From positions 34,501-98,500 of the forward strand of contig VFGV01000008.1 in assembly GCA_009392275.1 (NCBI GenBank): a DNA stretch of 64,000 nucleotides, read 5' to 3'. Each line of letters starts with the position of its first letter. The stretch's first letter is position 1. Origin of the DNA: SAR202 cluster bacterium. GTDB lineage: Bacteria; Chloroflexota; Dehalococcoidia; Lucifugimonadales; UBA2962. The position numbers and the translations under genes were made by a program. The notes below the pieces were generated by a model, which made no database searches, was not told the origin of the DNA, and saw only the letters and a list, made by a program, of their open reading frames with translations. Shown piece after piece: positions 41,731-51,588 of the stretch.

Positions 41731-43227
41731 ATGAGTAAGCTGAGCTCAGCAGACCTAGATCGCATATTTTCTTTACATACTGAGAAAAACAAATCCCCAC
41801 TAATAAAAGCTCATATAATACAGATTTTTGCCGAATCTCCTATAAATGTATGGTGTGACTACCATGCAGACGCAAACAATAAAGATCCAATGACGGACTT
41901 CCAGCAATTAATGTTTTCAGAGGGCAAAAGACATCATAAATTTGTTAATGAAACACTGTTTTCCAGTGCGGCTAATTTGCCATTTGCCACGGAAACGGAG
42001 GGGTTTGCTCAAGTACTCGAACTTATGAACGATGAAGCAGTTGGGATTCTAGACATGCCTCTAATTTGTAAAAACTTAAAAATTAGTGGTCGACCTGACA
42101 TAATGCGAAAAGTTAGTGATCAACCTTCAATTTTTGGCAGCCATTCCTATGAAATAATTGAAATTAAATCTGCTAAAAATATAAAAACCTCTCACGTATT
42201 ACAAGCTGCGATATACAATCGAATGATAGGTAAAATACAAGAATTCACACCACCCGTTTTTTATCTAATTAATGGCGATTTAGAGGAGTTCCCATATTAT
42301 GCAGAAGAGTACGATGAGCAATTAGACGAAATAATCCAACAACTCATAAATGTTATAAATGGAGAATCAATAGCACCTACATTGAGAGGAGCTCGATGGC
42401 CTTGGGAATCCTATGTAAATGACCTCGCTATAGCTGCTAATGACGCATCTCTAATACCCGGCATCAAATCAAGAAGACGTGAATATCTTGCTGATGCAGG
42501 TTTTACAACTGTAAACGAAATTGCTGAAGCTTCCAAAGAAGACTTGGAAGATATACAAGGGATTGGTAATAAAACCGCAGAAAAAATGATCGCTTGTGCC
42601 AAGGCTTTGGATAGTCAATCAATATTTTTTAAACAACCACTACCAGAATTACCTAAACATGGTACTGAAGTATTCATAGATCTAGAAGGAAGTAATCTAT
42701 ATCCGAGTAAGTCAGGGTCTGCAATGGTGAACTACCTGATTGGAGCTGTTGTTAGAACAAATAATTCTGCCGAGGAATTTATTTCCTTTTTTGCTGATAC
42801 TCCTGATCAAGAGCCAGATAACACTAAAGAGTTTTTTAAATGGGCTTCATCTTTAGAAGATCCTGTTTTCTATCATTGGCACAATTATGAAAAAACTCAG
42901 CTTCAATTGATGGGCGAGAGTTTTGAAATTAATGATATTAGTCTACAGTTTGTTATAGAACGCCTAATCGATTTAAGCCCCATTGTTTTGAAATCCTATG
43001 CCTTCCCAATTTACAAGGAAGGTTTAAAAGAAATAGCTCAATATCTTGGTTTCAGCTGGACTCTCGATGATGTAGATGCAATGGGTTCAATAGCATTATT
43101 TACTAATTTTGTTGAGTCTGAAGGCAAAGACCTAGAAAGCAAAAACAAAATTTTGACTTACAATGAAGATGATTGTCAGGCTACAAAATTTATTTTCGAC
43201 TGGTTAAATTCAGAACTTGTTACTTAG
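41731..43227 (+). CDS. TM0106-family RecB-like nuclease (nuclease, HhH, RNase H-like)
   Basis: RPDIMRK...EIIEIKSAK nuclease motif; DLEDIQGIGNKTAEKMI HhH; EVFIDLEGS and YNEDDCQAT RNase H-like motifs. Confidence 0.85.
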   Translation: MSKLSSADLDRIFSLHTEKNKSPLIKAHIIQIFAESPINVWCDYHADANNKDPMTDFQQLMFSEGKRHHKFVNETLFSSAANLPFATETEGFAQVLELMNDEAVGILDMPLICKNLKISGRPDIMRKVSDQPSIFGSHSYEIIEIKSAKNIKTSHVLQAAIYNRMIGKIQEFTPPVFYLINGDLEEFPYYAEEYDEQLDEIIQQLINVINGESIAPTLRGARWPWESYVNDLAIAANDASLIPGIKSRRREYLADAGFTTVNEIAEASKEDLEDIQGIGNKTAEKMIACAKALDSQSIFFKQPLPELPKHGTEVFIDLEGSNLYPSKSGSAMVNYLIGAVVRTNNSAEEFISFFADTPDQEPDNTKEFFKWASSLEDPVFYHWHNYEKTQLQLMGESFEINDISLQFVIERLIDLSPIVLKSYAFPIYKEGLKEIAQYLGFSWTLDDVDAMGSIALFTNFVESEGKDLESKNKILTYNEDDCQATKFIFDWLNSELVT

Positions 43228-43951
43228 ACTCTGTTTCACCTGAAAAAATCAATTGGTATAAAGTGCCTCCTACCAAGCCACCAAGTATTGGAGCTACCCA
43301 ATATATCCAATGATCAGTCCAAAAACCAGACGCAATTGCAGGACCTAAACTTCGTGCAGGGTTTATACCAGCACCTGTTAATGGCACTGCAACAAGATGA
43401 ACAACGGCAACTGTAATACCGATTGCTACCGGTGCCATAACCCCTGGTCCTCTTTTATCCATAGCAGTAGCAAACACAACAAATGATAATAGGAAAGTAA
43501 ATATTACCTCGATACCAAATCCCATGCCAACTGACACACCTTCTCCTAGACCATGAGCACCTAAATTCCCTTCATTAACATCTGGGATAACAGACATTAA
43601 TATCAGCGCAGCAACAATACCACCGGCAATCTGGCCAACTATGTATAAATTGCCTCTTACCCAGCTAATTTTCCCATTAATAATTGCTGCGATAGTAATC
43701 GCTGGATTTAGGTGGCCACCGGATATATGACCTACAGAATATGCGAGCAAGCAAATAGCCAACCCATGTGCTAGAGCTATAACAACTAGCCTTCCGGTGT
43801 CCAGTCCTCCTGAGCTAGCGATTCCACTAGCTGCCACAGCACCTGCGCCTATGAACACAAATAGTCCTGTTGCGAAAAATTCAGCGAGGCATTGCCGCCA
43901 GGCATTAACATCTTTAATTTCCGTTATCATGCTTTCAAATATTTTGCTCAA
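43220..43951 (-). CDS. MIP-family aquaporin / aquaglyceroporin
   Basis: GGHLNPAITIA and GAGINPARSLGPA NPA motifs. Confidence 0.93.
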   Translation of the reverse strand: MSKIFESMITEIKDVNAWRQCLAEFFATGLFVFIGAGAVAASGIASSGGLDTGRLVVIALAHGLAICLLAYSVGHISGGHLNPAITIAAIINGKISWVRGNLYIVGQIAGGIVAALILMSVIPDVNEGNLGAHGLGEGVSVGMGFGIEVIFTFLLSFVVFATAMDKRGPGVMAPVAIGITVAVVHLVAVPLTGAGINPARSLGPAIASGFWTDHWIYWVAPILGGLVGGTLYQLIFSGETESK

Positions 43952-44035
43952 TTTACGTCTCCAAAAAGTGACTACCGCAGATTAAGAAATCCTAATAGTG
44001 TGGAATACATATGTCAAAGGATTTATTGACAATGT

Positions 44036-44836
44036 TTAGAGATTTAAAGATTTTATAAATCTTATAAGACCTGGCGCCTTCTCAGGGTGTTTAAGAGCAT
44101 AACCTATCGATGCTTCCAATAATCCGGAAGGATTACCTGTATCAAAATGCTCCTCTGGAAACTGATATCCATAAACATCCTTTTCCGTAGCCTGCGCATT
44201 AATTGCATCGGTTATTTGTATCTCGCCTAGTGCACCTTTCGTCGTTTGCTTAATATATTTAAAAATGTCATTTGTGAATATATATCTGCCAATTATTGCT
44301 AAGTTTGATGGAGCATCCTCTAGTTTTGGCTTTTCTACACATTTAATTATCCGATGTGTCGAAATATCAATTTGTTGAGATTCCACTATACCCAAAAACG
44401 GCACCCTTTCATCTTCAACCGATTTTAATGCCAAAACCGCGGTGTTGTTGCTAGAATGAATTGAAATCATTTGTTCGATTGTAGATGTTTCACCAATAAT
44501 CAAATCATCGGGCAATATTACACAAAAAGATTCCCCATCAACCCATTTTTCAGACTGAAGAATTGCATCTCCTAGCCCATTGGGCTCTTTCTGTAATATA
44601 AATTCAATTTGCATGTCAGATGCACTTTCAAAGTATTTTTGAATATCATAATTGAGAGTGGATACAACAATAGCTACGCTATTGATACCACTTTTTTTCA
44701 ATTCAGCAACTGCAAAATCAATCGTTGGTATATTAAAAACTGGCAACATGACTTTGGAAACTGATCGCGTTACAGGCAAAAACCTTGTTCCAAGCCCGGC
44801 TGCAGGTATAACTGCTTTTTTAATACTAGACCCCAT
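44036..44836 (-). CDS. galU: UTP--glucose-1-phosphate uridylyltransferase
   Basis: KAVIPAAGLGTRFLPVTRSVSKVMLPVFN; CVILPDDLI. Confidence 0.92.
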   Translation of the reverse strand: MGSSIKKAVIPAAGLGTRFLPVTRSVSKVMLPVFNIPTIDFAVAELKKSGINSVAIVVSTLNYDIQKYFESASDMQIEFILQKEPNGLGDAILQSEKWVDGESFCVILPDDLIIGETSTIEQMISIHSSNNTAVLALKSVEDERVPFLGIVESQQIDISTHRIIKCVEKPKLEDAPSNLAIIGRYIFTNDIFKYIKQTTKGALGEIQITDAINAQATEKDVYGYQFPEEHFDTGNPSGLLEASIGYALKHPEKAPGLIRFIKSLNL

Positions 44837-46230
44837 TAAACTGTAGTTTCTCCAGTCCTATAAATGGTTCTTAATTTAGGTAGTGATGTCGATATAGCCA
44901 TTAAAAATACCACAAATATTACTCCTGTAATTATAAATATGACGCTAGCATTAAATAAATCAGCTAGGAATCCATAACCCAAATTGGCAAATGCCATGAT
45001 GCCTCCAGCATGCAACACATACAGACTAGACACACGCCCTCTCAACCTATCTGGACACACAGTCAAAACGTATACATTAGTAATTGCCATAAAACTTGCT
45101 TGTGTTGCGCCCATTAAGCCTGCAAACACCATTGCTAAACCCGGGTCTTGCATTAACGCCATTAAGATAGGTGTGATGCCACTTCCTATGCCTGACCACA
45201 ATAAAACCCATCCTTTATGCTTTTCGCTGGTTAGCCCCGCTACCAGTAAAACACCTATAATTGACCCTGCCCCGAATGCCATTACCAAATATCCAAGAAT
45301 AGATCCATCGGTTGCGTTTAAGGTCTCGCGGGAAAAAATAGGCATTATAGACTCAAATGACATAACTAATGCGCAGTGGAAAGCAACTAATATAATAAAA
45401 ATCGAAATTATTTTATGTGTATATATATATTTAAATCCTTCTGTCATTCCTGAGACAACATAATTAATACCACTTAATATATCCATAACTCTGCTGTTGA
45501 TACCAAACAATGAACGCTTAGCTTCTTTAGTAATATAACTTTTTTGAATCTTGGAAGTTATTTTTCCATATGAAACTGTATTACAAAACATAGCGGACAA
45601 AGCACTTATGGCTGTAAAAACTGCACTAAGAATTAGTACAGTTTTTACTCCTCCAGGGACAATAGTAAAACCGGATATTGATATAGCTACCCCGCTAGCC
45701 AATAAAGGTGAAGCAATTAATAACCCGAAAAAACGTGAACCATGATGAGTTAATGCATTTAGAGTTATAGCATTTAACATATGCTTTTTATCTACCTGGT
45801 TCGGAATTAAAGCCTGTATTGCCGGTTCCATTACAGCTCTAAGTCCACCTGCCAAAAACGCTCCAACAGCTAAATGCCACAGGTCTAAAGACTCTGTCGC
45901 AGCACCCACAGCAATCAGTACAGCCAGAATTGTATTGCCGATAGATGTGACAAGAACTACATTTTTGCGATTATATCTATCTGCAAAAAATCCTCCTAGA
46001 GCAGAAAAAAGTAAAAATGGCAAAAGGCTTGAAAAAGCGATTATTCCAGGCCATCTCGAACTTCCAGACTCTTCGACAGCTATCCATGTGGCGGTGACTG
46101 TAAAAATCCACATACCACCAAATGAAAATATACCTGTAAGCCAAATATAGCGAAAATCAGGATACCTAACTAAAGATACCAAGTGGTCTCTTACAGGGAG
46201 AGTAACAAATTTATTTAACAGTTTTTGCAT
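44836..46230 (-). CDS. MFS transporter
   Basis: 12-TM pattern; GGFFADRYNRKNVVL; N-terminal YPDFRYIWLTG. Confidence 0.88.
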   Translation of the reverse strand: MQKLLNKFVTLPVRDHLVSLVRYPDFRYIWLTGIFSFGGMWIFTVTATWIAVEESGSSRWPGIIAFSSLLPFLLFSALGGFFADRYNRKNVVLVTSIGNTILAVLIAVGAATESLDLWHLAVGAFLAGGLRAVMEPAIQALIPNQVDKKHMLNAITLNALTHHGSRFFGLLIASPLLASGVAISISGFTIVPGGVKTVLILSAVFTAISALSAMFCNTVSYGKITSKIQKSYITKEAKRSLFGINSRVMDILSGINYVVSGMTEGFKYIYTHKIISIFIILVAFHCALVMSFESIMPIFSRETLNATDGSILGYLVMAFGAGSIIGVLLVAGLTSEKHKGWVLLWSGIGSGITPILMALMQDPGLAMVFAGLMGATQASFMAITNVYVLTVCPDRLRGRVSSLYVLHAGGIMAFANLGYGFLADLFNASVIFIITGVIFVVFLMAISTSLPKLRTIYRTGETTV

Positions 46231-46334
46231 TTGATAAACTCCATTATTACAGATTTAAGCAGCAATGGAATTATTACATCCATTTCAAAAACCCTCGCAC
46301 GGTATTTTTTGAAGCGCCAGTTAAAGGAGGAAAA

Positions 46335-46670
46335 ATGTCATTAAGAAACAAAGATTGCGTAAAAACTAAAGCTGACACCCCAAAATTACAAAACTCTGAT
46401 ATAAAAAAATTACTGAAGGAAACACCAAAATGGATAATCTGTAATGACACTGAAACTCCTCGTCTAATCAGGGAGTTTTCTTTTCCTGATTATTCATCAG
46501 CATTAAAATTCGTAAATAAAGTTGGAATTGAATCAGATAAACAAGACCACCATCCTAAAATTGTTTTGGAGTGGGGATTAGTCAGAGTCGAGTGGTGGAC
46601 CCATTCGATCGGAGGCCTTCACACAAATGACTTTATAATGGCTTATCGTTGCGACCATATGAATGACTAA
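46335..46670 (+). CDS. Pterin-4a-carbinolamine dehydratase (4a-hydroxytetrahydrobiopterin dehydratase)
   Basis: REFSFPDYSSALKFVNKVG...DHHPKI...VRVEWWTHSIGGLHTNDF. Confidence 0.88.
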   Translation: MSLRNKDCVKTKADTPKLQNSDIKKLLKETPKWIICNDTETPRLIREFSFPDYSSALKFVNKVGIESDKQDHHPKIVLEWGLVRVEWWTHSIGGLHTNDFIMAYRCDHMND

Positions 46671-46750
46671 TTCAATAAAAAAATTGTTGGCAACAAAGGT
46701 CCCATTAAGGTAGCATTACAACTCGTGTTAAACATGTTAATGAGCTTAGA

Positions 46751-47968
46751 TTGCTCGACGTAATCATCATAGGCGCAGGCCCTGCAGGCAACCTAGCAGC
46801 CCTAAATATTGCTAAGGCTGGTTTTTCGGTCGAAGTATATGATTGGAGAACCAAAATCGGGGACAAACTATGCACAGGGATAATAGGTCACTCATGTTTC
46901 AAGGAGTTCCCACCAGCCGAAAATGATATCTATCGATCCAGTTCAAGTGCCAATATTGTTTCCCCTTCTGGTAAAACCTACTTAATCAATCATCGAAATC
47001 CTCAAGCTTATGTAATAAATCGCATCTCATATGTGAAATCATTTGCAGACAAGGCGATCCAACTAGGAGCTATTTATCGCCTTAATGAAAAAGTTATATC
47101 TATCGATATAAGTGATTCTAAGGTTTCTGTTATAAGCGAAACGAAAGCAGGAAATCATACAGCCAATTGTAAGGCAGTAATAATTGCGACAGGATTCGGA
47201 TCTCCTCTATTAAAAATGGCTGGACTCGGTAATGGAGGGCATAAAAACTTTTTGACTGGCTGCCAAACGACTGTATCCACAGACGGGCTATCTAGGCCAA
47301 CTGTTTTTCTTGGCTCAAACATTGGCCGTGGTTCATTTGGTTGGTTGGTACCAACTCAAAATAATGAAGCATTACTTGGTTTAGCAACCTCTCGTAAATT
47401 GAACGGAGATATGGATAATTTAACAAAACTATTAAAGTCAAAGGGATATTACAACAAGATCGAAAGCCCTCAACGAAAATGGGGTATACCTGTCAAACCA
47501 TCAACACCAACATATAGCCAAAGAGCGCTATCGATAGGTGATGCCGCAGGTCTAACTAAACCAACCACTGGTGGAGGAATTTATTATTCTCTACTCTCCG
47601 GTCAACTAGCTGCTAAAACTTTAATACAAGCATTAAATCAAGGCGACTTATCATCAAAACAATTGAAGCCATATGAGTCAGAATGGAAGAAAATTCTCAA
47701 CAACGAGATTAAACTCGGTAACATCGCAAGAGGAATATTTGAGTCCCTTAGAGATTCTCAAATTGACTTCTTGATTTCCAAACTAATGACTGATGACGTT
47801 AGAAAAGATGTATTGGAAGCTACAGGAGTATCTTTCGATTGGCATGGAAGGATAATTAATAGTGCGTTTATGCACTCAGTTTTCGGAAAATATTTGAGTC
47901 TGGTCACTCCCGAACTTGAAGAAAAATCGGCAGATATTAAATCAAAGGGACCAATTGAGGTGGCTTAA
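46751..47968 (+). CDS. FAD-dependent geranylgeranyl reductase-family oxidoreductase
   Basis: TTG start; DVIIIGAGPAGNLAALNIAKAG; SIGDAAGLTKPTTGGGIYYSLLSG. Confidence 0.88.
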   Translation: MLDVIIIGAGPAGNLAALNIAKAGFSVEVYDWRTKIGDKLCTGIIGHSCFKEFPPAENDIYRSSSSANIVSPSGKTYLINHRNPQAYVINRISYVKSFADKAIQLGAIYRLNEKVISIDISDSKVSVISETKAGNHTANCKAVIIATGFGSPLLKMAGLGNGGHKNFLTGCQTTVSTDGLSRPTVFLGSNIGRGSFGWLVPTQNNEALLGLATSRKLNGDMDNLTKLLKSKGYYNKIESPQRKWGIPVKPSTPTYSQRALSIGDAAGLTKPTTGGGIYYSLLSGQLAAKTLIQALNQGDLSSKQLKPYESEWKKILNNEIKLGNIARGIFESLRDSQIDFLISKLMTDDVRKDVLEATGVSFDWHGRIINSAFMHSVFGKYLSLVTPELEEKSADIKSKGPIEVA

Positions 47969-48858
47969 GATAAGATACCCATCAAAACTGCCATTCTCAC
48001 TATCAAAGCATTTTCTGATTGCCTATAAAATGCCAGTCTTTTATCAACAACCTCTATAGAGAAATCACCACTTCGCTGAATTGGATTCATAACTATTGCT
48101 TTGTCATCCAAGGAATCCATAAATTCTTGATTTATGTTTATGGTTGGTATTCCTCTCGACCTCAGGAGATTAGCGTGAGCTTCTGTTCTAGGCGCATTGA
48201 GATAGATTACATCAGCATTTTTTAGTTCATTCATAGAATTTACTTCTCGAAACTTTATTCCTCGGTCTGAACCTAGAGAATATATCTCTGGATTGATTGC
48301 ACCACTCAGCGAAAACACGCTAACGGTTATGTCTTTAAAAAGTGACAAACCTAGGATCAAAGCATTTATATTTCGATGCTCAACCCGACCTACAATCGCT
48401 ACATGTGACCCATCTATAGATCCTCTTTCTAGCTGCAAGGTATAAAGATCAGCCAAGCATTGGGTTGGGTGATCGTAGATACCACCCCCACTAATAACTG
48501 GTATAAGGTCAGCACTGGCTGCCTCACTCATCACATTAGGCTCGTTACTCCTTATAACTACTGCATCCATTCTGAGGCTATCCAATATTGCTACTACATT
48601 ATCAATATGATTAGTCTCCGTTACTGGAAATGATTGGGAAGCATTTTCAGTTTGATAAAACTGTCCTCCTAACAAATGCATAGCACGCTGGAATGATGCC
48701 CTTGTTATAAAACTAGGATCATAAAATAAACAATAAAGGGATTTACCTTGTAATTCTCGTCCGGTGCCTTTTTTCAAACGAAAGAAATCACATTGAGGAA
48801 ATAAGGTGCTTTCTATCCATTCACGTTTTAGCGTGGTAGTTTCAATTAGATTTTTCAT
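47965..48858 (-). CDS. Aspartate/ornithine carbamoyltransferase-family protein, motif-divergent
   Basis: DHPTQCLADLYTL, FYDPSFITRASFQRAMHLLGG, SENALIVRMAVLMG. Confidence 0.85.
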   Translation of the reverse strand: MKNLIETTTLKREWIESTLFPQCDFFRLKKGTGRELQGKSLYCLFYDPSFITRASFQRAMHLLGGQFYQTENASQSFPVTETNHIDNVVAILDSLRMDAVVIRSNEPNVMSEAASADLIPVISGGGIYDHPTQCLADLYTLQLERGSIDGSHVAIVGRVEHRNINALILGLSLFKDITVSVFSLSGAINPEIYSLGSDRGIKFREVNSMNELKNADVIYLNAPRTEAHANLLRSRGIPTININQEFMDSLDDKAIVMNPIQRSGDFSIEVVDKRLAFYRQSENALIVRMAVLMGILS

Positions 48859-48975
48859 GCTTTGCCAATTGAAAGTTTATACCAAAAAGCAAACTTCAAC
48901 AAAGCATATTAAATCCTACGTTTTACGACATAATAAGTGACCTAATTTAAGTTTGAGCAACAAAATTAACTGGTA

Positions 48976-49003
48976 TTTGGCGAATGATGTTATACTCGCC
49001 AAA
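48976..49003. promoter_or_regulatory. Palindromic operator candidate overlapping an extended -10 promoter
   Basis: TTTGGCGA-N12-TCGCCAAA (8-bp arms) with TATACT at 48991-48996 inside, upstream of the LLM gene. Confidence 0.5.
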
Positions 49004-49057
49004 ACTTTTTAAATGTATGGATTTCTAAATATTACAATTTCTTAAAGGGGCTACAAC

Positions 49058-50293
49058 ATGAAAATATCAATGTTCCATCTCATGCCACACCGAGAATTAC
49101 CCGATGACTTTGAAAAAAAATATAGTTCTGTATGGGTAACACCGCCTTGGTCAGAATTAGCTGATCCATCGCGTGTGGGGCAATATTATAATTGGACTTT
49201 AGATGAACTGGAATTTGGAGCCAAGATGGGCTTTGACGGGGTTTGTGTAAATGAACATCATCAAAACGCTTACGGTTTTATGCCGTCCCCAAACATTATG
49301 GCATCAGCCTTAGCTCGGAACACAAAAGACACCGCTATTGTGGTCATGGGAGCTACCCTTCCAACCAACCCGCCTCAAAGAGTCGCAGAGGAATATGCCA
49401 TGCTAGATGGAATTAGTGGCGGCCGACTTGTCGCCGGTATGCCTCTAGGCAGTTCTTGTGATGTTAATTGGTGTTACGGTATCCCTCCGATGGAACAACG
49501 CGAAAGGTTTCGGGAAGCTCATGACCTTATAATCGAAGCATGGACCAGAAAAGATGTATTTTCTTTCAACGGAAAATACAACCAACTTAGATACGTAAAT
49601 ACCTGGCCGAAACCTATACAGCAACCCCACCCGCCAGTTTGGGTGCCAGGAACTGGTAGTAAATCAACCGTCGATTGGGTGGCGGAGCGTGATTACTGTT
49701 ATTGCTTCCTGAGTTATTTTGGAAGTAAATTTGCAAAAAAAAATGTAGATAAATACTGGGAACGTTTAGATGAGCTCGGGAAAGATCCTAATCCTTACAG
49801 GCTTGGCTTCTTACAGTTGGTGCTTGTAGCCGAAACTGATGCTAAAGCTGAGGAACAGTATTTTGAACATGTTAAGTACTTCTACGAGAAATCTCTTCAC
49901 ACTCCGTTGCATTTCTTTATGGCTCCCGGTCATGTGGATCATAGTAGTCTAGTTAAAGCCACAAGAGCAGGAGGATATGGAATACCAGCAGACCTTGCTA
50001 CTCAGAGAAAGGATTGGAAATTCCAAGATTATATTGATAACCGATTTATTGTTGCAGGGAGCCCAGAATCTGTAAAACAACAACTTGAGGAAGTTATAAA
50101 AGACCTAAACTGCGGTAATCTAATGGCACTAATGCATCTTGGATCAATGCCACATGAATTAACTAAGAAAAATATTCAGTTATTTGGAGAGGAAGTTTTA
50201 CCTAAGCTCCGGAATATTTGGGATGACCAAGGCTGGGAAAATCACTGGTGGCCAAAAGGCGCAAAAAGATCACAAGAAGTGGTGACAGTATGA
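49058..50293 (+). CDS. LLM class (luciferase-like) flavin-dependent oxidoreductase
   Basis: FDGVCVNEHHQNAYGFMPSPN; SGGRLVAGMPLGSSCD; SPESVKQQLEEVI. Confidence 0.92.
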   Translation: MKISMFHLMPHRELPDDFEKKYSSVWVTPPWSELADPSRVGQYYNWTLDELEFGAKMGFDGVCVNEHHQNAYGFMPSPNIMASALARNTKDTAIVVMGATLPTNPPQRVAEEYAMLDGISGGRLVAGMPLGSSCDVNWCYGIPPMEQRERFREAHDLIIEAWTRKDVFSFNGKYNQLRYVNTWPKPIQQPHPPVWVPGTGSKSTVDWVAERDYCYCFLSYFGSKFAKKNVDKYWERLDELGKDPNPYRLGFLQLVLVAETDAKAEEQYFEHVKYFYEKSLHTPLHFFMAPGHVDHSSLVKATRAGGYGIPADLATQRKDWKFQDYIDNRFIVAGSPESVKQQLEEVIKDLNCGNLMALMHLGSMPHELTKKNIQLFGEEVLPKLRNIWDDQGWENHWWPKGAKRSQEVVTV

Positions 50294-51078
50294 ACAGGAC
50301 AACAAACGTACTTAAAACTATGAATGGCAGAGTCGAATCTGTAGTTCATCAAGCTGGCAGTGGACCTCCTGTCGTATTTCTTCATGGTGCAGGTGGCCCT
50401 GCTTGGGATCCATTTTTAGATGATTTAGCAAATCACTTCACAGTTTATGCCCCGTCTTTACCTGGTACAGAGGGTGATCCAGACGCGGTGCGAGAAATAC
50501 GTGGTCTTTGGGAATTAATGCTTCACTACTACGAAGTATTTGATCAACTGGGCCTAGATTCACCAGCAGTAATCGGGCATTCATTTGGTGGAATGCTAGC
50601 AGCTGAATTGGCATCTACTAATCCAGACCGAGTAAGTAAACTAGTGCTTATATCAGCAATAGGGTTATGGAGAGAAGATCAACCTGTAGGAGACTGGATG
50701 AAATTAACCCCGGATGAATTAATTCCTTTATGTTTTTATGAGCCTGAAGGCAAAATTGCGACCGAAATGTTTTCAATGCCTGAAGATGAGATAGAAAGGC
50801 AAGATGAAGAAATTAAGAGGTCATGGTCTCTCGCATGTTCTGCAGCATTCATTTGGCCAATACCGGAAAAAGGCCTGACTCGGCGCATCCATCGAGCAAA
50901 GGCTCCAAGTTTTATAGTCTGGGGTAAACAAGATGGTTTAGTCCCTCCAGTATATGCAGATGACTTCAAAAGTCTTTTGACAAATGCGGAGGTTTTCGTT
51001 GTTGATAAGGCAGCACATGTGCCTCAACTCGAAAGACAGGATGTTGTATCACCTGCAGTTGTAAAATTTCTTTCTTAG
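50290..51078 (+). CDS. Alpha/beta hydrolase
   Basis: PPVVFLHGAGGPAWD; VIGHSFGGMLAAELA nucleophile elbow; AAHVPQLE. ATGA overlap start at 50290. Confidence 0.92.
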   Translation: MNRTTNVLKTMNGRVESVVHQAGSGPPVVFLHGAGGPAWDPFLDDLANHFTVYAPSLPGTEGDPDAVREIRGLWELMLHYYEVFDQLGLDSPAVIGHSFGGMLAAELASTNPDRVSKLVLISAIGLWREDQPVGDWMKLTPDELIPLCFYEPEGKIATEMFSMPEDEIERQDEEIKRSWSLACSAAFIWPIPEKGLTRRIHRAKAPSFIVWGKQDGLVPPVYADDFKSLLTNAEVFVVDKAAHVPQLERQDVVSPAVVKFLS

Positions 51079-51082
51079 TGGG

Positions 51083-51460
51083 TTAGGCGATGGTTGCCAG
51101 TTTGTAACCAATCCAAACAGCGCATAATCCTAAAACTATCTGCGCGGCAATATTTACAATTGCTGCTGAAATGTTACCGTCTCGTAATAAATTAATTGTT
51201 TCATAACCAAATGCAGAATAAGTTGTGAATCCTCCCAGAATACCTACCACAACAAACGCACGCAATTCCACTCCTCCTATGTGCTTACCATCTATCAAGC
51301 CAGCAACCATCCCTATTATCAAACAGCCTATAACATTGACCGTCAGTGTTCCATACGGTAACCATTGGTCGTGTATTAGCCTGCCAAAACCAGAATTTAT
51401 GCCATATCTTGCAATGGCACCAATAAAACCACCAGCTCCAACAATTAACGCTATTACCAT
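51083..51460 (-). CDS. crcB: Fluoride efflux transporter CrcB/FEX
   Basis: GAGGFIGAIARYGIN; GTLTVNVIGCLIIGM; GILGGFTTYSAFGYET. Confidence 0.94.
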   Translation of the reverse strand: MVIALIVGAGGFIGAIARYGINSGFGRLIHDQWLPYGTLTVNVIGCLIIGMVAGLIDGKHIGGVELRAFVVVGILGGFTTYSAFGYETINLLRDGNISAAIVNIAAQIVLGLCAVWIGYKLATIA

Positions 51461-51588
51461 TGTTCGATCCTTATAAAAAATTAACTGATTTTAAATATTT
51501 ATGTAGTCCAGCACACATATAATAGATTAAATAGGTATTTCAGGATTTGTAAAACCTAAATCTTATGCCCTTTTTGAATTTATATTAA

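Noticed and set aside
45417-45430. TATATATATAT simple repeat
   Set aside because: Low-complexity run within the MFS coding region; encodes ordinary residues.
44984-45463. 159-aa plus-strand ORF
   Set aside because: Antisense shadow of the MFS transporter.
51461-51588. Fluoride riboswitch upstream of crcB
   Set aside because: Looked on the minus strand for the conserved fluoride aptamer core; not found.
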